Positions 1 through 5,852 of a stretch of DNA of 5,877 nt are shown here, one piece after another (the stretch's first letter is position 1; the number at the start of each line of letters is the position of its first letter). The stretch lies in NCBI GenBank assembly GCA_905201895.1, contig CAJKPX010000095.1:1-5877 (forward strand). The letters run 5' to 3'. Origin of the DNA: an uncultured Eubacteriales bacterium. GTDB taxonomy: Bacteria; Bacillota; Clostridia; Oscillospirales; CAG-272. A program made the position numbers and the translations under genes. The notes beneath the pieces are model-generated. The model worked only from the letters and a program-made list of their open reading frames with translations. It had not been told where the DNA came from and searched no databases.

Positions 1-28
1 GAGAGGCGCTTTTGAAAAAGCGCCTCTC
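1..28 (-). terminator. Probable intrinsic terminator of recG, cut by the window edge
   Basis: GAGAGGCGCTTT (1-12) pairs perfectly with AAAGCGCCTCTC (17-28), leaving a 4-nt loop. It starts 29 nt past the recG stop codon. Read on the plus strand, the hairpin is followed by a C-rich run and no T-tract, so it does not look like a terminator for plus-strand transcription. Read on the minus strand, the expected U-tract would lie left of position 1, outside the window. The assignment to recG is therefore an inference from position and stem quality. Confidence 0.6.
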
Positions 29-57
29 CCCGCCCCCTGCGAAAACCTGAAACCTCC

Positions 58-2211
58 TCAACTGATCAGCCCAACGTCGACGTCGAACATGGCACGAACG
101 AGCGCAGCAAGCGACGGGCAGGACGAAAGGGTTGGGTCCTCGGAAAGGAGGGCGCGTGCGTCGGCGGTGGCGTCGGTGAGGATGGAAGCATCCTCGCCTG
201 CGTCAGCAAGGCGGAAGGCAAGCCCACCGCTCTGTCGCACCGAGCCGTCAGCGGCAGAGCCGAGAAAATCACCCGGACCACGCTGGGCGAGGTCCTGCTC
301 GGCAATTGCATAGCCATCGTAGGTGGTGCGCATCACATCAAGACGTGCGCGCGATTTTTCACCGATCCTCCCCGTTCCGCCCGCAACGAGCACACAGTAG
401 GATTTGCGCGTTCCGCGACCCACGCGACCGCGAAGCTGATGAAGCTGGGAAAGTCCGAAGCGCTCGGCATTCTCCACGATCATCAGGCAGGCGTTCGGAA
501 CGTTGACGCCAACCTCGATCACGGTGGTGGAAACGAGAATCTGCACCTCGCCCGAGGAGAATGCCTGCATCACGGCGTCCTTCTCGGTGCTTTTCATTCT
601 GCCATGCAGAAACGCCACGCGGTAATCGGGAAACACACGCTGCAGCTCCTCGGCATAGGTCACGGCGGCGCGAAGCGGCGGTTGCTCCTCGGCATCGGGC
701 GCATCGGAGAGCACGTCACGAAGCATCACCTCGTCGGGAGCGTTCTCCTGCTCCTCCACTGCGGGACAGACCACGTAGACCTGACCGCCCTCGCGGATCT
801 GCTTGTCGATAAAACCGTTGAGACGCTCGCGGTAGGATTCGTCCACCGCAAAGGTGTCAACACGCTGACGCCCGGGAGGCATCTCGTCGATCTTGGAAAG
901 GTCGAGGTCACCGTAGAGAACCAGCGCAAGCGAGCGTGGGATCGGTGTGGCACTCATCACGAGCAGATGGGCGTATGCGTTTTTGTCGGCAAGAAGAGCT
1001 CTCTGACGCGCACCAAAGCGATGCTGCTCGTCGGTTACAACCAGCCCGGGAGCTGCAAACTCCACGCCGTCCGAGAGCAGGGCGTGCGTGCCGATCACAA
1101 CCGACAACCGTTTTTGCGGGTCGGGTTCGGTGAGAGATGCCTTAATTTTTCGTTTCTGTGCCGCTGTGGTAGCGCCGATCAAGAGCGCGCAGGAAATTCC
1201 GATCCGCTCAAAAAGAGGTGCAAGATCGGCATAGTGCTGGCGCGCGAGAATTTCGGTGGGCGCCATGAGCGCCGCCTGACGCCCGTTTTGCACTGCGATC
1301 AGCATTGCCGCCGCAGCACAGACCGTTTTGCCGCATCCAACGTCACCAACCACAATGCGGCTCATCGGCACGTCGCTTGCCATATCGCGGCGGATCTCGT
1401 CGATCGCACGTGCCTGCGCCCCCGTAAGACGGTACGGAAGCTGCTCGGTCAGAGGGGTAACGTCACCGTTTTTGCAGATCGGCGCCCCGTGGCGCTTGTT
1501 TGCGCGGTAGGACATTGCCGCACCGAGCGCAAAGCAGAAAAACTCCTCGTAAACCAAGCGTCTCCTTGCCGTGGCGAGTGCTCGACGGTCCTCGGGGCAA
1601 TGGATGTTGCGCTCGGCATAGGCGCGCGTGCAAAGCGCACGTCGGCGACGCAGAGGCTCGGGCAGAGGATCCTCCTCCCTGCCCCCGATCAACTCGAGCG
1701 CGGTGGCAACGTCCTTTGCGATCTGCTTTGGGGTGATCCCCTCGGTCATGCGGTAGACCGCCCAAAGTGAGGGGAGAGACGCGCTCTCGCTCCACGCCTC
1801 GGCAACCGGCGAGGACATGCTAAAGCCCTTGCCCTTGCGCTCAACCTTTCCCCAAAAGCGAAAGACCGAGCCGACGGGAAACTGATTTTTCAAATAATCC
1901 TGATTGAAATATACGATCTCGCAAACGCCGCTCTCGTCAAAGGCGCGGAATTTGAGAAAGGACTTGTGGCTGCGCAGACGCACCGAGCGCGGCTCGGTGC
2001 CAACCGTGAGGATCACAGCACTCTTGCCGTCGCTGCGTGCCTCGGAGAGCAAGCAAATGTCTCCGCGATTCTCGTAGGCGCGCGGATAGTGCGCGATCAG
2101 ATCGCCCAGCGTCAGGATTCCGAGCTTTGCATAGTATTCGGCTCGTGTCTTACCAACCCCCGGCAACACGGTTACGGGAGACGCGGCGGATACACCCCTT
2201 CGTTCGGTCAA
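58..2211 (-). CDS. recG: ATP-dependent DNA helicase RecG
   Basis: RecG is a cytosolic, monomeric superfamily 2 helicase that remodels stalled replication forks and branch-migrates Holliday junctions. Residues are numbered from the upstream GTG at 2220 (720 aa). An N-terminal segment with a helix-hairpin-helix-like motif (LPGVGKTRAEYY, 19-30) leads into the OB-fold wedge domain (about 60-140), which binds the branched DNA. Helicase motifs follow in order: Walker A GDVGCGKT (292-299), motif Ia PTEILARQH (321-329), DEQHRFG (397-403), SAT (423-425), HGRMKS (539-544), TTVIEVGVNVPNA (565-577) and QLHQLRGRVGRG (592-603). The C-terminal RecG signature DLAQRGPGDFLG (643-654) is present, so this is RecG rather than Mfd or PriA. 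The usual length is about 680-695 aa; the excess is largely an acidic insertion near 491-516. I favour the TTG start at 2211 (717 aa) because AGGAG sits 8 nt upstream of it, whereas the same site abuts the GTG. The gene is complete, monocistronic within the window, and divergent from lacZ. Confidence 0.97.
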   Translation of the reverse strand: MTERRGVSAASPVTVLPGVGKTRAEYYAKLGILTLGDLIAHYPRAYENRGDICLLSEARSDGKSAVILTVGTEPRSVRLRSHKSFLKFRAFDESGVCEIVYFNQDYLKNQFPVGSVFRFWGKVERKGKGFSMSSPVAEAWSESASLPSLWAVYRMTEGITPKQIAKDVATALELIGGREEDPLPEPLRRRRALCTRAYAERNIHCPEDRRALATARRRLVYEEFFCFALGAAMSYRANKRHGAPICKNGDVTPLTEQLPYRLTGAQARAIDEIRRDMASDVPMSRIVVGDVGCGKTVCAAAAMLIAVQNGRQAALMAPTEILARQHYADLAPLFERIGISCALLIGATTAAQKRKIKASLTEPDPQKRLSVVIGTHALLSDGVEFAAPGLVVTDEQHRFGARQRALLADKNAYAHLLVMSATPIPRSLALVLYGDLDLSKIDEMPPGRQRVDTFAVDESYRERLNGFIDKQIREGGQVYVVCPAVEEQENAPDEVMLRDVLSDAPDAEEQPPLRAAVTYAEELQRVFPDYRVAFLHGRMKSTEKDAVMQAFSSGEVQILVSTTVIEVGVNVPNACLMIVENAERFGLSQLHQLRGRVGRGTRKSYCVLVAGGTGRIGEKSRARLDVMRTTYDGYAIAEQDLAQRGPGDFLGSAADGSVRQSGGLAFRLADAGEDASILTDATADARALLSEDPTLSSCPSLAALVRAMFDVDVGLIS

Positions 2212-2219
2212 GCCAATCA

Positions 2220-2227
2220 CTCCTCTC
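2220..2227 (-). promoter_or_regulatory. Ribosome binding site of recG that decides its start
   Basis: The minus strand reads GAGAGGAG across these bases. The AGGAG core (2224-2220) ends 8 nt before a TTG codon (2211-2209), which is ideal spacing. The longer GTG start (2220-2218) overlaps this element and would have no spacer at all. This argues for TTG initiation and a protein three residues shorter than the longest reading. Confidence 0.7.
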
Positions 2228-2246
2228 TGTTTTCTGTCTTTTTTAT

Positions 2247-2275
2247 ATTATACTCCATCCCGGTCGATTTGTCAA
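2247..2275 (-). promoter_or_regulatory. Consensus sigma-A promoter of recG
   Basis: On the minus strand a perfect -35 box TTGACA (2275-2270) and a perfect -10 box TATAAT (2252-2247) are separated by exactly 17 nt. Transcription should start near 2240, giving a leader of roughly 30 nt before the TTG start and just enough room for the ribosome binding site. All twelve consensus positions match, which predicts strong basal activity unless something represses it. Confidence 0.85.
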
Positions 2276-2290
2276 GTTCGCCCAATCGGC

Positions 2291-2316
2291 AAAGGCTCGG
2301 CAGACGAGCTTTTTTT
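2291..2316 (+). terminator. Terminator-like hairpin upstream of the lacZ promoter
   Basis: On the plus strand AAAGGCTCG (2291-2299) pairs with CGAGCTTTT (2305-2313), with one G-U pair, around the 5-nt loop GCAGA. Seven T residues run from 2310 to 2316, so the lower stem uses part of the T-tract. The form fits an intrinsic terminator for rightward transcription. It lies upstream of the lacZ promoter, so it cannot attenuate lacZ from that promoter. It could block read-through coming from antisense transcription across recG. The GC core is only 5 bp, so strength is uncertain. On the minus strand there is no matching T-tract. Confidence 0.4.
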
Positions 2317-2325
2317 GCAAAAAAA
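2310..2325. repeat. Perfect 16-bp palindrome, possible operator or bent DNA
   Basis: Seven T, then GC, then seven A form a perfect dyad. It sits midway between the recG -35 box (2270-2275) and the lacZ -35 box (2349-2354). Phased A/T runs of this kind bend DNA, and A-tracts upstream of a -35 box can act as UP-element-like sequence; its right end is 23 nt from the lacZ -35 box. It could also be a regulator binding site. It overlaps the T-tract of the adjacent hairpin, so the symmetry may be partly a by-product of that structure. Confidence 0.35.
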
Positions 2326-2348
2326 TCATGGTAATTGCGCAAATCTTA

Positions 2349-2377
2349 TTGACAAATCCGCAAAAATATGCCATAAT
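2349..2377 (+). promoter_or_regulatory. Sigma-A promoter of lacZ with extended -10
   Basis: A perfect -35 box TTGACA (2349-2354) is followed 17 nt later by CATAAT (2372-2377), which matches the -10 consensus at five of six positions. TG at 2369-2370 one base before it makes an extended -10 element. Transcription should start near 2384, giving a leader of about 34 nt. I see no convincing catabolite-repression (cre) site. An 8-bp palindrome TTGCGCAA (2335-2342) lies just upstream of the -35 box and might be a regulator site, but one this short could be chance. Confidence 0.85.
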
Positions 2378-2402
2378 TATTCTGTATGAAAAATCACGCC
2401 CA

Positions 2403-2410
2403 AGAAAGGA
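2403..2410 (+). promoter_or_regulatory. Ribosome binding site of lacZ
   Basis: AGAAAGGA ends 7 nt before the ATG at 2418. Together with the promoter just upstream, it fixes this ATG as the start. The reading frame stays open far upstream into the recG region, but those extra codons lie before the predicted transcription start. Confidence 0.8.
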
Positions 2411-2417
2411 TTTTGAA

Positions 2418-5400
2418 ATGAGACCTGAGCTGATCTATCACCAGACTCTTGAGCATCTGCACGTTGGATGCGACAAGCCGCACGCCTACTTTATCCCCTA
2501 CCAGAGCGATGCCGCTGCCGCCACGGGCAACCGCGACGCGAGCAGCCGCTTCTATTCGCTCTGCGGCGAATGGAGCTTCCGCTATTATGCGTCGGTTAAC
2601 GACGTGGAGGACTTCACCGCGCCCGATTGGACGAATGAGGACTCCGATCGCCTCAACGTGCCCATGAGCTGGCAATACGCGCTCGGACGCGGCTATGACG
2701 TTCCGCACTACACCAACGTGCGCTATCCCTTCCCCGTTGATCCGCCCTTCGTGCCAAACGATAACCCCTGCGGTCTTTACGAGCGCACGTTCGAGATCGA
2801 CGCCGAAATGCTTGCCTCCAAGGAGATCAAGCTCGTGTTTGAGGGTGTGGACTCCTGCTTCTATCTTTACGTCAACAATCAGTTCGCTGCATACAGCCAG
2901 GTCAGTCACATGACCTCCGAAATTTCTGTCGGTCATCTTCTGCATGCGGGCACCAACAGCATCAAGGTGCTCGTGCTCAAATGGTGCGACGGATCGTATC
3001 TGGAGGACCAGGACAAGATCCGCTCCTCGGGTATCATCCGCGAGGTCTATCTGCTCCTGCGCGACAAGATGCACCTGACCGATCTTTACGTCCGCGCAAC
3101 CCCCACCGAGGATTTCTCTGCCGCAAGCGTTTCTGCAGAGCTGCAGACCAACGGCGCGGTGGACGCAGATTGGCAAATTCTCTGCCCCTGCGGCGAGGTG
3201 ATTGCGAGCGGCTCGCTGACCGTTGACGGCAGCGCTACCGTTGAGGCATCGGTCAACGCGCCCATGCTCTGGTCGGACGAGACCCCCAATCTCTACGTGC
3301 TCTGCCTGCGCGTGGGCGAGGAATACATCCGCCAGCCCTTCGGCGTGCGTCGCTTTGAGGTGCGCGGCAAGGTGGTCTACATCAACGGCAAAAAGGTGAA
3401 GGCAAAGGGCATCAATCGCCATGACAGCCATCCGCAGCTCGGCTCCGCAACACCGATGGAGCACATGCTGCGTGATCTCTATATCCTCAAGGCGCACAAC
3501 ATCAACATGGTGCGCACCAGCCACTACCCCAACGATCCGCGCTTCTACGAGCTTTGCGACCGTCTCGGCTTCTACGTTTGCGACGAGACCGACATCGAAA
3601 CGCACGGCATGCAGCAGATCGGCGTTTACGATTCCATGATCCAAAACTGGGATTACCTCACCGACGATCCCGCATGGAGCGAGGCATACCTCGACCGCGC
3701 GGAGCGCATGTTTGAGCGCGACAAGAACCACGCCTGCGTGCTGATGTGGTCGGTTGGTAACGAGAGCGGAACCGGACTGAACCACCGACTCATGAGCGAA
3801 TACTTCCATCGCCGCATGCCCGGCTGCATCGTGCACTGCGAGGACGCATCCCGCCGCGCCGACAAGCTCGTTGTTATGTCGGATGGCAAGGAGCCCCGCA
3901 TCGACTACGATTACATCGACGTGGAAAGCGGCATGTATCTCGCACTCGGCTTTGAGAGTGAGCAAGAAAACTCCAATAAGGCAAACGTGAAGCGTTATCT
4001 GCTCAACAGACGGGTAACCAAGCCCCTGTTCCTCTGCGAATACAGCCACGCAATGGGCAACGGTCCCGGAGACCTTGAGGCTTATTGGCAGGCGATCTAC
4101 AAATACGATTCCTTCTTCGGCGGCTGCGTTTGGGAGATGATCGACCACTCGGTTGACATCGGCAAGCCCGGAAAGCCCGCATTTGTCTACGGCGGCGACT
4201 TCGGCACGCATCCGCATGACTCCAACTTCTGCGTGGACGGCATGGTTTATCCCGACCGTCGTCCGCACACCGGTCTGCTCGAATACAAAAACGTGCTCCG
4301 CCCCTGCCGTATGACGGCATTCGATCCCGAAAAGGGCACGCTGACCCTGCGCAATATGCGCTTCTTCACCACGCTTGAGGACCTCGATCTCTATTGGACG
4401 GTTGAGCGCAACGGCCGCGTAATTCGTCAGGGACGCATCCTCTCGCTCAACGTCAAGCCCCAGCAACGCCGCACCTATACGCTTGATCTCGGCGATCTCT
4501 CCGCGCTCGACGGCTTCTGCTATCTCAATATCACCTTCCGCTCCAACGTCACCCTCCCCTGGGCAGAGGTTGGACATGAGGTCGGCTTTGAGCAGGTTGA
4601 GCTCTGCACCAAGGCGCTCGCTCCCGTGAGCCGCCCCGCAATCCGCACGCCGCTCACGCTTGCAGAGGATGACAAGTGCATCCGCGTCACCGACGGCAAT
4701 TCGGTTTATACGGTTGATCGCATCCACGGTCTGCTCTCCTCGATCATTGGAAACGGCAAGGAGCTCCTCTCCACCCCCGTCAAGCCCAATATCTGGCGCG
4801 CTCCCACCGACAACGACCGTAAGATCCGCCGCGATTGGGAGGCAGCCTTCTACAATCGCATGCAGGTGATCTGCCGCTCGTGCGAGGTGACCGAGCAGAG
4901 CGAAGGCAAAATCGCTGTGACCGCAGCACTTGCAATGGGTGCTTCGGCAAAGCGCGTCCTACTCGAGATCAAGACGGTTTACGAATTCCGCAGCGGTGAG
5001 GGTGTTACCCTGCACGCCGACGTTTCGGTTGCACCGAAATCGGTATTCCTGCCGCGCTTCGGCTATCAGTTTAACATGCCCGCAGATTGCGAGCATCTTG
5101 CCTACTTCGGTCGCGGTCCCGTAGAGTCCTACGCCGACAAGCGTCACGCATCGCGTGTGGGTCGCTTCCAAACGACGGTTACCGAGCATTTTGAGCCCTA
5201 CGTTCGTCCGCAGGAGAACATGGCGCACGCCGACACCCGTTGGGTGACGGTTGCAAATGCCTCGGGCTTTGGTCTGCTTGCCACCAATGCGGGTGAGACC
5301 GACACCTTCAGCTTCAACTGCTCGCACTTCACCCCCATGCAGCTCACCCAAACCGCGCACGATTACGAGCTTGTGCCGATGGAGGAGACGGTTGTGAATC

Positions 5401-5549
5401 TCGACTACGCACACAGCGGAATCGGCTCCGCATCCTGCGGACCCGCTCTGGAGGAAAAATGGCAGCTCAACGCGCCCCACTTTGCGTTCTCGCTCCGCCT
5501 GCTCCCCACGCGCACCAACGATATCTGCCCCTTTGAGCGAATTCGTTGA
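2418..5549 (+). CDS. lacZ: Beta-galactosidase, glycoside hydrolase family 2
   Basis: This enzyme hydrolyses terminal beta-galactosides such as lactose in the cytoplasm; there is no signal peptide. It is 1043 aa, close to E. coli LacZ (1023). Domains in order: GH2 sugar-binding (about 40-215, with the family pattern DPPFVPNDNPCGLY at 108-121 and LEDQD at 195-199), immunoglobulin-like (about 217-313), TIM barrel (about 315-625), a linker domain of DUF4981 type (about 635-735) and the large beta-sandwich Bgal_small_N (about 750-1030). Catalytic residues are visible: acid/base Glu449 in WSVGNESG and nucleophile Glu541 in LCEYSHAMGN. Glu394 and His396 in DIETHGM match the E. coli magnesium ligands Glu416 and His418. 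The late domain carries NIWRAPTDND (791-800), RPQEN (930-934) and GIGSASCGP (1001-1009). That five-domain architecture rules out beta-glucuronidase and short GH2 enzymes. The gene is intact, has its own promoter and terminator, and has no adjacent permease or regulator in the window. Only one TTA/CTA/TCA codon occurs (CTA, codon 848). Confidence 0.97.
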   Translation: MRPELIYHQTLEHLHVGCDKPHAYFIPYQSDAAAATGNRDASSRFYSLCGEWSFRYYASVNDVEDFTAPDWTNEDSDRLNVPMSWQYALGRGYDVPHYTNVRYPFPVDPPFVPNDNPCGLYERTFEIDAEMLASKEIKLVFEGVDSCFYLYVNNQFAAYSQVSHMTSEISVGHLLHAGTNSIKVLVLKWCDGSYLEDQDKIRSSGIIREVYLLLRDKMHLTDLYVRATPTEDFSAASVSAELQTNGAVDADWQILCPCGEVIASGSLTVDGSATVEASVNAPMLWSDETPNLYVLCLRVGEEYIRQPFGVRRFEVRGKVVYINGKKVKAKGINRHDSHPQLGSATPMEHMLRDLYILKAHNINMVRTSHYPNDPRFYELCDRLGFYVCDETDIETHGMQQIGVYDSMIQNWDYLTDDPAWSEAYLDRAERMFERDKNHACVLMWSVGNESGTGLNHRLMSEYFHRRMPGCIVHCEDASRRADKLVVMSDGKEPRIDYDYIDVESGMYLALGFESEQENSNKANVKRYLLNRRVTKPLFLCEYSHAMGNGPGDLEAYWQAIYKYDSFFGGCVWEMIDHSVDIGKPGKPAFVYGGDFGTHPHDSNFCVDGMVYPDRRPHTGLLEYKNVLRPCRMTAFDPEKGTLTLRNMRFFTTLEDLDLYWTVERNGRVIRQGRILSLNVKPQQRRTYTLDLGDLSALDGFCYLNITFRSNVTLPWAEVGHEVGFEQVELCTKALAPVSRPAIRTPLTLAEDDKCIRVTDGNSVYTVDRIHGLLSSIIGNGKELLSTPVKPNIWRAPTDNDRKIRRDWEAAFYNRMQVICRSCEVTEQSEGKIAVTAALAMGASAKRVLLEIKTVYEFRSGEGVTLHADVSVAPKSVFLPRFGYQFNMPADCEHLAYFGRGPVESYADKRHASRVGRFQTTVTEHFEPYVRPQENMAHADTRWVTVANASGFGLLATNAGETDTFSFNCSHFTPMQLTQTAHDYELVPMEETVVNLDYAHSGIGSASCGPALEEKWQLNAPHFAFSLRLLPTRTNDICPFERIR

Positions 5550-5566
5550 TCCGACAGAAAAAGCTT

Positions 5567-5600
5567 CGGGCTGTTTCAAATTGAAACAGCCCGTTTTTTT
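5567..5600 (+). terminator. Intrinsic terminator of lacZ
   Basis: CGGGCTGTTTC (5567-5577) pairs perfectly with GAAACAGCCCG (5583-5593) around the loop AAATT, and seven T residues follow directly (5594-5600). It begins 17 nt after the lacZ stop codon. It should separate lacZ from the small gene downstream. An A-run at 5558-5562 precedes the stem but is not in register to make it strongly bidirectional. Confidence 0.93.
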
Positions 5601-5620
5601 CGACAAAAAGCACGAACATT

Positions 5621-5648
5621 TTGGAGCATTCCTCATATTCTGATAACA
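5621..5648 (+). promoter_or_regulatory. Weak candidate promoter for the small Cys-rich gene
   Basis: A promoter is expected here because a strong terminator precedes the gene. The best sigma-A-like pair I find is TTGGAG (5621-5626) and GATAAC (5643-5648), 16 nt apart, each only a partial match. CATATTCT (5634-5641) resembles the -10 pattern of the sporulation factor sigma-E (CATAnnnT), but I see no good -35 partner at the right distance. Neither reading is firm. Confidence 0.25.
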
Positions 5649-5653
5649 GAGGA

Positions 5654-5669
5654 CGGCGCTCGGGTGCCG
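5654..5669 (+). other. Short hairpin in the leader of the small gene
   Basis: CGGCGC (5654-5659) pairs with GTGCCG (5664-5669), with one G-U pair, around the tetraloop TCGG. It is a GC-rich element in an otherwise AT-rich leader, 15 nt before the ribosome binding site. No U-tract follows, so it is not a terminator. It could stabilise the 5' end of the transcript or be incidental. Confidence 0.3.
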
Positions 5670-5684
5670 ATTTCTCAAATATTC

Positions 5685-5691
5685 AAGGAGG
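5685..5691 (+). promoter_or_regulatory. Ribosome binding site of the small gene
   Basis: AAGGAGG is a near-complete anti-16S match ending 7 nt before the ATG at 5699. It is the strongest translation signal in the window and is the main reason to accept such a short gene. It also rejects the longer in-frame reading from a TTG at 5621. Confidence 0.85.
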
Positions 5692-5698
5692 AACGACA

Positions 5699-5830
5699 AT
5701 GAACAACTGCTTGTGCAATCTCTTTAACGATAACTGGGTTTGGCTGATCATCCTGGCAATCATCCTCATCTCCTGCTGCGGCTGCGGCAACTCGAATAGC
5801 CGCTATGGCTGCGGTTGCGGCTGCAACTGA
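5699..5830 (+). CDS. Small membrane-anchored Cys/Gly-rich protein, function unknown
   Basis: I do not recognise a family. The product is 43 aa. It opens with a short polar segment holding Cys4 and Cys6, then one hydrophobic stretch WVWLIILAIILIS (13-25) that fits a single membrane span. A tail built from Cys-Gly and Cys-Cys units follows (CCGCG 26-30 and GCGCGCN 37-43). Eight of 43 residues are cysteine: 4, 6, 26, 27, 29, 38, 40 and 42. No lipobox-type signal peptide is clear, although cysteines directly follow the hydrophobic run. The general plan (short hydrophobic helix plus a Gly/Cys or Gly/Tyr tail) recalls tiny spore-coat or sporulation-associated peptides of Firmicutes such as the YjcZ type, but that is a resemblance, not an assignment. 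Metal binding or disulfide cross-linking is conceivable. It is isolated between two terminators, so it is probably monocistronic. The strong ribosome binding site and flanking terminator hairpin make it very likely to be a real gene. Confidence 0.8.
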   Translation: MNNCLCNLFNDNWVWLIILAIILISCCGCGNSNSRYGCGCGCN

Positions 5831-5852
5831 TCCCTTCCTCTCCCAAAGAACG

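Noticed and set aside
439..1770. 443-residue reading frame antisense to recG
   Set aside because: It has the same codon-aligned shadow effect opposite an unmistakable RecG. No recognisable domain and no convincing ribosome binding site at its start.
2331..2348. Possible catabolite-repression (cre) site near TTGCGCAA
   Set aside because: The bases do not fit the cre pattern with its central CG flanked by the expected TGnAA and TTnCA halves; only the 8-bp palindrome remains.
2037..2417. N-terminal extension of lacZ upstream of 2418, including an in-frame ATG at 2328
   Set aside because: The extension overlaps recG, the hairpin and the lacZ promoter itself, and lies before the predicted transcription start. 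LacZ homology and a well-spaced ribosome binding site begin at 2418.
2394..4727. 777-residue reading frame antisense to lacZ
   Set aside because: It is codon-aligned with lacZ and open only because lacZ almost never uses TTA, CTA or TCA. Its product is low-complexity in style (runs of Val, Ala, Glu, His) with no recognisable family, whereas the sense strand is a textbook GH2 enzyme.
5621..5698. Longer version of the small gene starting at TTG 5621
   Set aside because: The added residues are polar and unremarkable, no ribosome binding site precedes that TTG, and the AAGGAGG site at 5685-5691 serves the ATG at 5699.
4959..5699. 246-residue minus-strand frame covering the 3' end of lacZ and the following spacer
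   Set aside because: It is again the codon-complement frame of lacZ, runs through the strong lacZ terminator, and resembles no family.
5774..5824. Repeated TGCGGC units that could look like a microsatellite
   Set aside because: They are the codons for the Cys-Gly units of the small protein, with synonymous variation (TGC GGT, TGC GGC), so they are explained by coding rather than by a free-standing repeat.
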